Positions 8,081-16,564 of a stretch of DNA of 64,000 nucleotides are shown here, in pieces (position 1 is the stretch's first letter; each line of letters starts with the position of its first letter). Below the pieces are notes generated by a model. The model was given only the letters and a program-made list of their open reading frames with translations, had not been told where the DNA came from and did no database searches. The position numbers and the translations under genes were made by a program. The stretch is taken from assembly GCA_964360255.1 (NCBI GenBank), contig CAYHVK010000012.1, forward strand, positions 71,935 through 135,934, given 5' to 3'. The DNA comes from CAYHVK01 sp964360255. GTDB lineage: Bacteria > Bdellovibrionota > Bdellovibrionia > Bdellovibrionales > UBA1609.

Positions 8081-8112
8081 GACTAATTGTCACAAGCTCA
8101 TGACAAAACGTC
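8081..8112. promoter_or_regulatory. Activator-type palindromes between the GAF kinase and nirK
   Basis: GACTAATTGTC (8081-8091) and GACAAAACGTC (8102-8112) are near copies of the GACAA-N-TTGTC palindrome found upstream of other -24/-12 promoters in this window. Their centres are 21 bp apart. They lie 58 bp from the -24 GG of the kinase promoter and 61 bp from that of nirK. Confidence 0.65.
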
Positions 8113-8131
8113 CTTCCACTGGTTGAACAAT

Positions 8132-8147
8132 ATATTGGTATCAATAT
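8132..8147. promoter_or_regulatory. Palindrome ATATTG-N4-CAATAT upstream of nirK
   Basis: ATATTGGTATCAATAT has 6-bp perfect arms. It is not an FNR box, because the spacing between TTG and CAA is 4 rather than 8. It could be an operator for the nearby MarR protein or another dimeric regulator. Confidence 0.4.
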
Positions 8148-8166
8148 GTTAGCCAATACAAAGCCG

Positions 8167-8182
8167 TGGCAGCAACCTTGCA
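8167..8182 (+). promoter_or_regulatory. Sigma-54 promoter (-24/-12) of the nirK operon
   Basis: TGGCAGCAACCTTGCA matches the sigma-54 consensus almost perfectly (TGGCA at -24, TTGCA at -12, GG-N10-GC). Transcription would start near 8194, leaving a leader of about 23 nt to the nirK ATG. Confidence 0.85.
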
Positions 8183-8216
8183 AGATTGATCGCATAAGGA
8201 AAGTTGGTAAATAAAA

Positions 8217-9647
8217 ATGAAATTTAAATTTGTTAGCATTATTGTTTTAACAATAGTGATTGTCGGCTGCTGGAGCAGTAAAAACGAAACAAACAAACTT
8301 ACGGCGATTGACATCAATAAATTGCCAAAAGAAACCGCGGTCCTCACCTATGCTCCTGAAGTCCCGCCGCCCATTACAAGAAAAACACCAGCAAGGATAA
8401 AAGTCGATCTTGAAACAAAAGAAGTGACAATGAGTTTGGCCGACGGTGTGGATTACACTTTCTGGACATTTGGTGGAAAAGTACCAGGCCCTTTTATACG
8501 AATTCGTCAGGGCGACTACGTCGATTTTACGTTAAGCAATCATCCCTCAAGTAAAATGCCACACAATATTGATCTACATGCGGTGACTGGACAAGGTGGA
8601 GGCGCCGAAGGTTCATTTACAGCCCCTGGGCATAGCTCGACATTTTCATTTAGGGCACTGAACCCCGGTCTTTATGTCTACCATTGTGCTACGGCGCCAG
8701 TGGGAATGCACATTGCAAATGGCATGTATGGTCTCATTCTTGTCGAGCCAGAAGAAGGATTACCTAAGGTCGACCGCGAGTTTTACGTCTTCCAAAGCGA
8801 GTTCTATACCAAAGGAAAATACGGCGAACGCGGGCTTCAACCCTTCGACATGGAAAAGGCCATTCGTGAACAACCCGATTACGTCGTTTTCAATGGTTCG
8901 GTGGGCGCACTAGCCAACGATACTGCCCTGCAAGCAAAGCTCGGAGAGAAAATTCGTATTTTTTTTGGAAATGGTGGTCCTAATTTAGTGTCGTCGTTTC
9001 ATGTGATCGGAGAGATCTTCGACAATGTCTACGGTGAAGGAGGAACTCTCGTTTCACAAAAGAACGTGCAGACAACATTAGTGCCTGCGGGCGGCTCTGC
9101 GATGGTCGACTTTGTGGCAAACGGACCAGGCACCCTGATATTAGTGGATCACTCTATCTTTCGCGCGTTTAACAAAGGAGCTCTAGGAATGTTGAAAATT
9201 CCAGGTGAGCATGATCCCTCTATTTTTACGGGCAAAACTATGGATTCAGTTTACCTTCCAGAAGGAGGAGCGATTCAAAAAATGCCAGGAGAAAATGGAG
9301 CGGTCGCTTCGACTGCAAAGACATTTGAAGAGCGCATGAACACCGGCAAAGCGATCTATCAACAAAACTGCGCCGCCTGTCATCAACCCACTGGCGCTGG
9401 TCTTCCGGATGTCTTTCCGCCTCTCGCTAAATCGGATTTTTTAATGGCGGACAAGGCTAGATCTATTCGTGTTGTGAAAAAAGGTCTGCAAGGTGAGGTC
9501 GTTGTAAACGGAAAAAAATATAACAACGTCATGCCAGCTATGAGCTTAACAGATGAAGAGATGGCAAATGTACTGACCTATGTGCGTAATTCATGGGGAA
9601 ATAAAGGCGATGCCGTGACACCAGAAGAAGTTAGGAAAGAAAAATAG
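8217..9647 (+). CDS. nirK: Copper nitrite reductase fused to C-terminal cytochrome c (lipoprotein)
   Basis: 476 residues; reduces nitrite to nitric oxide in the periplasm. A lipobox (VGC, Cys18) ends the signal peptide. Two cupredoxin domains follow. Type 1 copper ligands are His116, Cys157, His165 and Met170; type 2 ligands are His121, His156 and probably His312; the catalytic Asp119 and His262 are also present. A C-terminal cytochrome c domain carries CAACH (385-389) and probably supplies electrons directly; such NirK-cyt c fusions are known. It is first in a cluster with nirV, an SCO copper chaperone and nitrogen-oxide proteins, from a strong -24/-12 promoter. No nitric oxide reductase gene is in the window. 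Confidence 0.95.
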   Translation: MKFKFVSIIVLTIVIVGCWSSKNETNKLTAIDINKLPKETAVLTYAPEVPPPITRKTPARIKVDLETKEVTMSLADGVDYTFWTFGGKVPGPFIRIRQGDYVDFTLSNHPSSKMPHNIDLHAVTGQGGGAEGSFTAPGHSSTFSFRALNPGLYVYHCATAPVGMHIANGMYGLILVEPEEGLPKVDREFYVFQSEFYTKGKYGERGLQPFDMEKAIREQPDYVVFNGSVGALANDTALQAKLGEKIRIFFGNGGPNLVSSFHVIGEIFDNVYGEGGTLVSQKNVQTTLVPAGGSAMVDFVANGPGTLILVDHSIFRAFNKGALGMLKIPGEHDPSIFTGKTMDSVYLPEGGAIQKMPGENGAVASTAKTFEERMNTGKAIYQQNCAACHQPTGAGLPDVFPPLAKSDFLMADKARSIRVVKKGLQGEVVVNGKKYNNVMPAMSLTDEEMANVLTYVRNSWGNKGDAVTPEEVRKEK

Positions 9648-10387
9648 TGAGATTCATAGGGATACTCCTTTTTATTGTAATTTTCAATTCTCGTGCTGTG
9701 GCAGGGCCCACGCCAGAGATTTACATAAAAGGCGGAACCTATAAGCCCTTCTTTCGAGACAAAGATGAAGATGATCATCTTATTGCAGCTCTTTGGGTGG
9801 ATAAATTTCCTGTGACGAACCAAGATTTTCTGGCGTTCGTTAAAGCGCACCCAGAATGGCGTAAATCATCACGTAAAGAAATATTCGCAGGCCACGGATA
9901 TCTTGAGCACTGGCCATCGGATTTAGATTTTTTAAAAGAGAAGGCATTACTCCCTGTGACCAACGTTTCTTGGTTTGTTGCCCGTAAATTCTGCGAGAGT
10001 TCAAATAAACGTCTTTTGACGACTGCTGAGTGGGAGTATGTTTCGAATGCACAAGATTCTGCCGTGCTCGGAACGGTTCTCGAATGGTACGGCAAAACGA
10101 ACGATACGCTAAAGCCAGTCACTCAAGCAAAAGCTAATGCTTTTGGAATCGTTGGCATGCACGGACTCATATGGGAGTGGGTTGAAGACTACTCGTCTGC
10201 AATTATGGCGAATGATTCTCGCTCTTCGAATGAAATCAGTAGCGCAATGTTTTGCGGAAGCGGATCGCTGAAGGCCAAAGATCCTTCGCAATATGCAACT
10301 TTTATGCGTTTTGCTCATAGAAGCAGCTTGAAAGCGGATTCAACTGGAAGAAATTTAGGTTTTAGATGCGTGAGAAACGCTCAATAG
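9647..10387 (+). CDS. nirV: NirV-like protein with formylglycine-generating-enzyme (SUMF1) domain
   Basis: 246 residues, starting at GTG 9647 that overlaps the nirK TAG, so coupled to it. A signal peptide is evident (about residues 1-19). The FGE-sulfatase fold is recognised from EIYIKGGTYKPF near the N-terminus, FPVTNQDFLAFV, PVTNVSWFVARKFC, KRLLTTAEWEY, GMHGLIWEWVEDY and the C-terminal GFRCVR. NirV, a protein of this family, is encoded beside nirK in several denitrifiers; its role in nitrite reductase maturation is not well defined. The catalytic Cys pair of true FGEs is not clearly present, so enzymatic activity is doubtful. Confidence 0.85.
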   Translation: MRFIGILLFIVIFNSRAVAGPTPEIYIKGGTYKPFFRDKDEDDHLIAALWVDKFPVTNQDFLAFVKAHPEWRKSSRKEIFAGHGYLEHWPSDLDFLKEKALLPVTNVSWFVARKFCESSNKRLLTTAEWEYVSNAQDSAVLGTVLEWYGKTNDTLKPVTQAKANAFGIVGMHGLIWEWVEDYSSAIMANDSRSSNEISSAMFCGSGSLKAKDPSQYATFMRFAHRSSLKADSTGRNLGFRCVRNAQ

Positions 10388-10396
10388 GAAGGTCAA

Positions 10397-10999
10397 ATGC
10401 GAAAGTTAAAAATAAGTCGAATCATGTTAGTGGCTCTTGTCCTTAGTGGAATTTCTTCGGTCGCTGGTGCCTGTGAAAAGCATAATGGCCCGGCTACAAA
10501 ATCTTCTACACTCCCAAGTGCCTCTTTGTATCACTTGAATTCAAAGTGGGTGAATCAAGAAAACAGCCCTGTTCACTTGAATAATTTGGCCGGTAAGCCA
10601 CGTATCATCGCTATGGTTTATACAAAGTGCCAAACGGCATGCCCGCTCTTGGTTCAGGATATTAAGACTATGACTACACGAATTCCGAAACCCCTGGCCG
10701 ATACACTTCATATCGACCTTTTCTCTTTTGATTCCAATTCGGAAAATTACAAATCCCTACAAGATTTTAAATCAAAATATAAATTAGATCAGAATTGGTC
10801 GGCTTATTCTGGCTCAAAAGACAGTGTTGCCGAGCTCGCCGCAGCTTTAGGAATCCAATATAAAAGACTCCCTTCAGGAGATTATATTCATTCAAATGTC
10901 GTATTCTTTGTTAATGAAAAGGGCGAAGTCGTAGCGAAACACGAAGGGCTTGGTCGCGACGCAAGCGAGTTCCTCAAAAAAATTGAGGGTTCGCTTTAG
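10397..10999 (+). CDS. SCO1/SenC-family copper chaperone
   Basis: 200-residue thioredoxin-fold protein. It has a cleavable signal peptide (about 1-25), the copper-binding CQTAC motif (Cys78 and Cys82) and the third ligand His165 in YIHSNVVFF. SCO proteins deliver copper or keep Cys ligands reduced in periplasmic copper enzymes. Here the position right after nirK and nirV suggests loading of the nitrite reductase copper sites, although service to the cbb3 oxidase is also possible. AGGAAGGTC at 10387-10395 precedes the ATG. Confidence 0.9.
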   Translation: MRKLKISRIMLVALVLSGISSVAGACEKHNGPATKSSTLPSASLYHLNSKWVNQENSPVHLNNLAGKPRIIAMVYTKCQTACPLLVQDIKTMTTRIPKPLADTLHIDLFSFDSNSENYKSLQDFKSKYKLDQNWSAYSGSKDSVAELAAALGIQYKRLPSGDYIHSNVVFFVNEKGEVVAKHEGLGRDASEFLKKIEGSL

Positions 11000-11014
11000 A
11001 AAAGCGGAAAAAAA

Positions 11015-11764
11015 ATGGCAAACCTACCTATCGCAGGAATACTGATCTTGAGCTCGGATATCCGAGTGGCGAAAGATATGCAGGCTGCTGCTGTTGGCCT
11101 AGCTGCACCACTCAGGATTCTTCCCTGCTCTACCGGTCAAAAGTTCACGGAATACGGATCCAAAGAGAAACTGGCTGCCATTTTCATTGATGAGGCATTC
11201 AATAAACCCCTGACGACGGATTGGGTGAATAAGATCAGAGCATCCCTTTCCAAAAATCTCGGGAATGATCGTGCCCCGATCTTTCTTTTAAAAAATGAAT
11301 GTGATTTTAACAGCGGACAAGTCGCTGTCTTACAAGGTTATGTCGATATATTTCTAAAACCAATTGACGTAGCTTTGATTTTCCAGAAGCTACAACTCTA
11401 TATTCCGAAGATTGGCCTTCTAAAAAATGATATGCTCTTCAGCATGAACGTGCGAGACGAAGTCAATATGGCGGTGACTGGCACGATGATCCAAGCTTCC
11501 GAATACGGGGCGATTATTCTCTGTGATCGAAAATTTAATTCTGGAGACGTCCTCACCTTTGGCTCCGAAATGTTCTCGGAGAATCCAAATGAGCGCACGT
11601 TTTGTCTTGCCCGTGTTCTTGTATCCGAACTCGATAGTGAGTCAGGACGTTATTGTACGCATCTGGTTTTCATTGCCCCCAGTCGTGCCATGCACTCAAC
11701 CATTCGCAAGTGGCTCAAGAAGAAATATATTGAGTCATCCGGCGAAGCTAAAAAGGTAGGTTAG
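11015..11764 (+). CDS. Receiver-like plus PilZ-like two-domain protein
   Basis: 249 residues. The N-terminal half (about 5-130) resembles a receiver domain (GILILSSD at strand 1, AAIFIDEA at strand 3, IFLKPIDVALIFQKL at strand 5 and helix 5), but the acidic pocket is incomplete, so it may be a pseudo-receiver. The C-terminal half (about 140-235) looks PilZ-like: a beta barrel with ASEYGAIILCD, GDVLTF, ARVLVSE and THLVFIAPS, though the canonical RxxxR/DxSxxG motif of c-di-GMP binding is not seen. It is 15 bp downstream of the SCO gene and 2 bp upstream of the hemerythrin gene, so belongs to the nirK operon. Confidence 0.55.
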   Translation: MANLPIAGILILSSDIRVAKDMQAAAVGLAAPLRILPCSTGQKFTEYGSKEKLAAIFIDEAFNKPLTTDWVNKIRASLSKNLGNDRAPIFLLKNECDFNSGQVAVLQGYVDIFLKPIDVALIFQKLQLYIPKIGLLKNDMLFSMNVRDEVNMAVTGTMIQASEYGAIILCDRKFNSGDVLTFGSEMFSENPNERTFCLARVLVSELDSESGRYCTHLVFIAPSRAMHSTIRKWLKKKYIESSGEAKKVG

Positions 11765-11766
11765 AT

Positions 11767-12180
11767 ATGGAAAAAAAATACTTAATTGGTGTGCCGGAAA
11801 TGGATGAACAACATGCTACCCTCTTCGATTTATTAGCGCGCACTAAATATCCGGATCTTCAATGGCATGAAATTCAAAGAATCGTAATTGATCTTCTGGA
11901 TTACTCCATCAAGCACCTCGATATGGAAGAAGCGTTTCTAAAGAAAAATGGCTTGGGTTGGTTTGTTGTAGGCCATGAAAAACTTCACATTGATTTTCGC
12001 TCCCATGCTATGGACCTCTACCAAAAACTTCGTGAAACCGAAGGCTTGGAGTCTCAGAAAGCGCTTCTTATAAGTATCTCCGACTTTTGTGAAGCCTGGC
12101 TAAAAAATCATATCGACATCGAGGACCGCCGCTACGCCGCGCTACTTAGAAAACCGGGTGGGAAAAATGAAGTGGCTTAA
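11767..12180 (+). CDS. Bacteriohemerythrin-like protein
   Basis: 137 residues, single four-helix bundle. The diiron ligands follow the hemerythrin order: His in MDEQHATLF, His in IKHLDMEE with the bridging Glu, His in GHEKLHIDF, His in KNHIDIED with Asp. Hemerythrins bind O2 and, in some bacteria, nitric oxide. The place between a PilZ-like protein and nnrS in a nitrite reductase cluster suggests NO or O2 sensing or detoxification. Its 3' end overlaps the start of nnrS. Confidence 0.9.
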   Translation: MEKKYLIGVPEMDEQHATLFDLLARTKYPDLQWHEIQRIVIDLLDYSIKHLDMEEAFLKKNGLGWFVVGHEKLHIDFRSHAMDLYQKLRETEGLESQKALLISISDFCEAWLKNHIDIEDRRYAALLRKPGGKNEVA

Positions 12181-13315
12181 AACGATTGAACCTTATCGAT
12201 TGCTGTTTCCCATAGGAACAATGTTTGGTGCACTTGGCGTCTACGTATGGATAGCCAATGCATTTATTCCTCACTTCGAATATCCCGGCCAATTACATTC
12301 AAAACTTATGCTGGGAACTTTTTTGTTTTCATTCGCAGCAGGCTTCTTAATGACTGCGATTCCAAAAATGACGGCCAGTTTCGCTGCCCAGCCTTACGAG
12401 ATGGTTATTGCCTTTGTGTTGGTACTTACGAATGCACTTTGCGCTTACCTGGCTCGCCCTGAATTATTTTATTTGATGAGTGCGACTTCTATTTTTGGCC
12501 TTATTGTTTTTTTTGGCAGACGATTCCGCGCGAGAACGAAGTCCCCTCCACCATTTTTTCCCTTTGTTCTTTTAGGTTTACTCTCAGGGTTATCTGGCGC
12601 CATTATTATGAGCACCAATGGCTTTATGCAAACCCCACCCGAACTTTTTCTCTTTGCTAAGAAGATCTATTTTGAAGGCATGATTTTATTTTTGGTTCTG
12701 GGAATTGGTTCGCGTTTGATTCCGGTCATTTCGGGTCGTGGAATCACTAATGAAAAAAACGGTCGATGGGTTGTTTTGCGCAACGTCTTCTTGGGTCTAA
12801 TTCTGGTGCTGGCTTTCGCATTTGAAGGTTTTGGATTCACACTTACCGGAGGAGTTCTTAAAAGCTTGATTGTCAGTTGGGTTGCTTTCTTTGGCTGGGG
12901 TCTTCTCACAAAGTCACAAACAAAATCCCGTCTAGCCTTCGGCATGCGAATTTCTGGTCTTATGGTTTTGGGTGGTATTTATATGAGCGTGCTTCAGCCT
13001 TCATTCGCTGTCCATTGGATGCATCTTACCTACATAGCCGGGTTTGGACTGATGACTTTGACCGTTGCAACTCGTGTCACTCTCGCTCATGGTTCTTATG
13101 ATCTTACGTTCGAAAAACAATCAAGTGCGCTCTGGATTTGCGGAGCCCTAATTTTAACGGCCGCTGCCACTCGAGTGGCCGCTCCATTTATCGGCTCCAG
13201 CTATTTTATGCACCTTGCGTACGCTGCAATGGTTTGGATCGCTGCGATTGGTGTATGGGGCATAGTATTCGTAAAACGAATGATATGGAAGGGCGAGGGA
13301 CAAGCCAGTTGTTAG
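12167..13315 (+). CDS. nnrS: NnrS-family haem-copper membrane protein
   Basis: About 382 residues with roughly 12 membrane segments. It matches NnrS: PYRLLFPIGTMFGALGV at the N-terminus, a HSKLMLGTFLFSFAAGF segment, and conserved His in later helices (SYFMHLAYA). NnrS protects against nitrosative stress and co-occurs with nitrite and NO reductases. I prefer ATG 12167 over the GTG at 12158; either overlaps the hemerythrin gene by 14-23 bp, implying translational coupling. It is the last gene of the nirK operon and is convergent with the GST gene. Confidence 0.88.
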   Translation: MKWLKTIEPYRLLFPIGTMFGALGVYVWIANAFIPHFEYPGQLHSKLMLGTFLFSFAAGFLMTAIPKMTASFAAQPYEMVIAFVLVLTNALCAYLARPELFYLMSATSIFGLIVFFGRRFRARTKSPPPFFPFVLLGLLSGLSGAIIMSTNGFMQTPPELFLFAKKIYFEGMILFLVLGIGSRLIPVISGRGITNEKNGRWVVLRNVFLGLILVLAFAFEGFGFTLTGGVLKSLIVSWVAFFGWGLLTKSQTKSRLAFGMRISGLMVLGGIYMSVLQPSFAVHWMHLTYIAGFGLMTLTVATRVTLAHGSYDLTFEKQSSALWICGALILTAAATRVAAPFIGSSYFMHLAYAAMVWIAAIGVWGIVFVKRMIWKGEGQASC

Positions 13316-13339
13316 TCTGAGTCGCCAACTGCTGCACCC

Positions 13340-14002
13340 CTACCGCGCACTTCCACGAGCAATACCGAGGCGATCTTCATACGCATTGAGAACTTTCACA
13401 AATGCCGGCCGTTCTTCGCAGCGATAACGATATTTCTCGACTTCAGGATACTTAGGCAAAATCTCAGTCTTGCGAATTTCACGAAGCACGCAGGTGAACA
13501 TAATATCGGCCACAGTGAAATCTGCGCCCGTCAAGAAAGGTTGAGTCTGCAACATTTTATCGATCACCGGAAGAAAGCGCTCGACTATTTCGACATGCCA
13601 AGGACGCTGCGCTTTTGCATGGGGATTCGAATCGCCTTGAAGATCGGAGAGTAAAATCGGCAGCGTAAACATCTCGATGTTGTTAAGCGATGTGATCAGC
13701 CAGCGATAAACTTGCGCCCGCCCCTGCAGATCACGAGGAATTAATTTTCCTGACTTCTCTGCCAGATAGAGAAGAATGGCCCCCGACTCTGTCAGGATGT
13801 ATCCGTCATCATCGATCACCGGAACTTGTTTGAAAGGTGAAATCTTCTCGAACCCAGGTTCATCTGTAAGACCTTTCGGCCCGCAGTCGAGCCCGATCGG
13901 CTCATAAGCGATTCCACATTCTTCTAACGCCCACATGGCACGAAGGTCGCGAGTGTAACCCCAAAGAACTGACGGTACCGATTTAAATACATAAATTTTC
14001 AT
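13340..14002 (-). CDS. Glutathione S-transferase family protein
   Basis: 220 residues from ATG 14002 (MKIYVFK). The frame stays open further upstream, but the extension lacks homology-like sequence. The N-terminal thioredoxin fold has the glutathione-binding PFKQVPVIDDDG and the TESGAILLYLAEK motif; the C-terminal helical domain has FTVADIMFTCVLREI. These are diagnostic GST features. Substrate is unknown; cytosolic. It lies convergent with nnrS and downstream of an AT-rich cassette; base use here is like the core genome, unlike the cassette. Confidence 0.9.
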   Translation of the reverse strand: MKIYVFKSVPSVLWGYTRDLRAMWALEECGIAYEPIGLDCGPKGLTDEPGFEKISPFKQVPVIDDDGYILTESGAILLYLAEKSGKLIPRDLQGRAQVYRWLITSLNNIEMFTLPILLSDLQGDSNPHAKAQRPWHVEIVERFLPVIDKMLQTQPFLTGADFTVADIMFTCVLREIRKTEILPKYPEVEKYRYRCEERPAFVKVLNAYEDRLGIARGSAR

Positions 14003-14111
14003 GGCTTTGACCTCACTGTGGAGCAGTTCATCATTGCTGAATTTAAATTCCAACAGTCGGCCACTTGCGGCATTGCGTGGTAACGAGTAGCTGTCCAATC
14101 CAGCTCTTTCT

Positions 14112-14876
14112 TTAATTATGAAAGTACTTTCTATAAGCTTCAATAATTGCGTTATGGGAATTTTTAAAAGTGCCAATGCTCATAAAATCAGCAAAAGGCG
14201 TACGCAAAGTACCGTCATTTTTTAGTTTAAAAATCTGAATAAAAGCATCCATACCTGGTGAGACTGACGCTTTAAAATACATCATAAAAGCATATCCCAT
14301 TCCAATAAATGTGACGGCGTCTTTAGTAGTACTAATTACGGGCGGCGAAGTACTGTTATGAATATTGGGGACGTTCAAAAGCGGTAAAATTTTATGCATT
14401 ATAATTGGGAATGAAGTATCGTCAGTCGCATCTCCAGATATTAAAAAAAATCTTAAACTTTCATATTCTGAGTCTGACATAAAGGTTTGTAAATTCTCAG
14501 ACTTTCTCCAGCAATGATCTCTTACAACAACACTAATTACAAAATCTCTAAACTTTTGAAAATCTAAGCCGTTGCAAAGCTCAAAATCTATTTTTCCACT
14601 CTTAACTCTCTGCCTCTTAGTTTTGTTTGGATATTTCAATATTTTAGCTGCATAGGAATCTAAATTGGCCGTCAATGTCTCGCATGTCTCACAAATAAAA
14701 TCTCCTTTTGGAAGATCTTGCGACTTACTGTCAATTATAGCCTTAAAAACATCAATAACTCTAATTTGCCCACTTTTAGGATCCCTAATAATTCTGAGAA
14801 AGAATCTGGGCAAAATATGACTTCCAGTTTTTAAAATTGAAACATTTCTTTTACACATAGGACATTCTATAGACAT
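14112..14876 (-). CDS. HNH/treble-clef-type zinc protein, second gene of AT-rich cassette
   Basis: 254 residues from ATG 14876, preceded by AGAGG; a TTG-started extension to 14894 is less likely. The N-terminus has CPMC (Cys5, Cys8), then SHILPRFF (His20) and a second pair CETC (Cys62, Cys65). This CxxC...SHxxP...CxxC order resembles treble-clef HNH-like nucleases. The C-terminal 150 residues carry a hydrophobic stretch (VTFIGMGYAFMMYFKA) and are not recognised. It begins 25 bp downstream of the lipase stop and shares its low GC, so the two form one transferred unit. A nuclease or effector role is inference. Confidence 0.6.
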   Translation of the reverse strand: MSIECPMCKRNVSILKTGSHILPRFFLRIIRDPKSGQIRVIDVFKAIIDSKSQDLPKGDFICETCETLTANLDSYAAKILKYPNKTKRQRVKSGKIDFELCNGLDFQKFRDFVISVVVRDHCWRKSENLQTFMSDSEYESLRFFLISGDATDDTSFPIIMHKILPLLNVPNIHNSTSPPVISTTKDAVTFIGMGYAFMMYFKASVSPGMDAFIQIFKLKNDGTLRTPFADFMSIGTFKNSHNAIIEAYRKYFHN

Positions 14877-14901
14877 ACAGACCTCTTCATGCAAAAAAGC
14901 T

Positions 14902-15759
14902 TCAACTCATCAATCTTCTCAGGGCAATTAAATAATTCTGCATCTTATGATCTTCAAAAACTCTCTCATAATTCTTCCAAATCACCTGAATCCATAAATT
15001 TACGACTTCATCACCAGTTTTTAAGCGGCCCATGACTCCATCTACGCCAATCCAATAAACACCATCAAAATGCGAGTACTTATCTAGATTACCTCTAAGG
15101 TCGTCAAAAATTCTAAAAAAGTTCAAAAGTTTTTCACTTGCTTTAAACTGATAAATTAACATCATGGCCCACAAGATAAGTGGGGAAAATAATATGCCCA
15201 CAATCATAACTCTAGGCACAACATCAGTTTGATTCACAAAAAGAAAAAAAGGCACCTTGTTTTTACTCGCTCTTTCTTTTGTGCAAATGGGTGGTGATCC
15301 AAAACCGTAGCATGCAGTTATCTTACGATTAGATTCTAGTAAAACCGCTGCCGACGCCAAAGCTCCACCCAAAGAGTGCCCAATAAAATAAAGCTCATCT
15401 ACATCAATAGAGTCGAGAGCCAACCCAACAGACTGCTGAATACTGTTGTAGCCAGCAAAAAAGCCAGCATGCCCCTCATGGGTTAGATCTAATGTGGCTT
15501 TTAAGTCTGTTAATATATCCAGCCACTCCATTTCTGTACCGCGAAATACAAGAACCCCAGCTCTTTCTTTGATGGCCAAAAAGGCCTGAGTATCTGTTTC
15601 TTTAGAAAAAAATATTTTCTCTAGTTTGTAATCAATCTCAGATAGTTTGAATTTTAAACTTTTATCATCAAGTTCAAATTTCTCATAAGCGATCTCTGAT
15701 AGCTGTGCGAATTCAATAGCTTTTTTATAGTTGAGCTCATCTAAAGCAGGAGTAGACAT
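14902..15759 (-). CDS. Class 3 lipase-like alpha/beta hydrolase
   Basis: 285 residues, no signal peptide, so apparently cytoplasmic. The oxyanion strand VLVFRGTE (about 69-76), nucleophile elbow GHSLGG (Ser129), Asp179 in VNQTDVVPRV and His230 in YSHFDG give a complete catalytic triad of Lipase_3 type. A hydrophobic segment at about 185-204 follows the Asp and may be a membrane anchor or lid. AAAGGATTT precedes the ATG. The gene is AT-rich compared with its neighbours and is followed by the HNH-like gene. Lipases of this type occur in some antiphage and antibacterial effector loci; that function is only a hypothesis here. Confidence 0.85.
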   Translation of the reverse strand: MSTPALDELNYKKAIEFAQLSEIAYEKFELDDKSLKFKLSEIDYKLEKIFFSKETDTQAFLAIKERAGVLVFRGTEMEWLDILTDLKATLDLTHEGHAGFFAGYNSIQQSVGLALDSIDVDELYFIGHSLGGALASAAVLLESNRKITACYGFGSPPICTKERASKNKVPFFLFVNQTDVVPRVMIVGILFSPLILWAMMLIYQFKASEKLLNFFRIFDDLRGNLDKYSHFDGVYWIGVDGVMGRLKTGDEVVNLWIQVIWKNYERVFEDHKMQNYLIALRRLMS

Positions 15760-16017
15760 TTAAATCCTTTTAATAAATAGCAAATATTTAATTATTCTAT
15801 ATCAATTCACTGCTGGATATCTACAGAATTTATAATTCTGCACCTCTCTCAAGACGAACCACCGTGCCTATAACAATCTGGTCACGGGCAATTCCGACCA
15901 AGTCCCGAGGCAAGACTCCCCGCAATATTTCTAATCTCTAAAATAGACCAAGCTCATCCGGCCACCTATTTGCAATCCATACTTCAAGTCAATCCACTCT
16001 TACTCAAAGGAGGCTCT

Positions 16018-16557
16018 ATGCAAACATCCCAAGACAAACCCACCCAACCAACGACTCACAAAAACTCAACTCCCGTATCGCCCCTACTTGTTATCGAACG
16101 TGAATTCAGCGTCCCTGTTAGCCAGCTCTTTCAAGCCTTCACAACGCCTAAAGCCCTTAAAGCCTGGTGGTGGCCTCAAGGACTCTATGCCGATCAGGTC
16201 GACATCGATTTTCGCGAAGGCGGTGAATACTTTATCAATATGAAGGGGGCCGCCGATAAAGGCGGCGGCGGAATGGCCGGTCAATTTCAAGAAATTGTTG
16301 AAAATGAGCGTATCGTCATGACAGATAATTTTGCCGATGAAACGGGTCGCGCGATCTCGGCTCAAGAAGCGAAAATGCCGGGAGAATGGCCGGAACTCGT
16401 TTATATCACACTTGAATTTAGTTCGACTGGCGAAAACACGAGCCGCTTCAAACTGTCTCAAGAAGGCATTCCCCGCGAAATGCAAAAAGACTGTATACAA
16501 GGGTGGAATGAATCTTTTGATAAACTTGAGAATTATTTAGTCGGCCGTAAACACTGA
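16018..16557 (+). CDS. SRPBCC/AHSA1-family ligand-binding protein
   Basis: 179 residues from ATG 16018, set by the strong AAAGGAGG at 16006-16013. The START-like fold of the AHSA1 (activator of Hsp90 ATPase homologue 1-like) family is seen in the opening VIEREFSVPVSQLFQAFTTP, the WWWPQG motif, the DFREGGEY strand and the closing helix GWNESFDKLENYL. Bacterial members bind hydrophobic ligands of unknown identity and are often stress-related. It is convergent with the small XRE regulator gene, 8 bp apart. Confidence 0.88.
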   Translation: MQTSQDKPTQPTTHKNSTPVSPLLVIEREFSVPVSQLFQAFTTPKALKAWWWPQGLYADQVDIDFREGGEYFINMKGAADKGGGGMAGQFQEIVENERIVMTDNFADETGRAISAQEAKMPGEWPELVYITLEFSSTGENTSRFKLSQEGIPREMQKDCIQGWNESFDKLENYLVGRKH

Positions 16558-16564
16558 GAAAAGC

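Noticed and set aside
8132..8147. FNR/CRP-type box upstream of nirK
   Set aside because: TTG and CAA are separated by 4 bases instead of 8, so it does not fit TTGAT-N4-ATCAA; kept only as a palindrome of unknown regulator.
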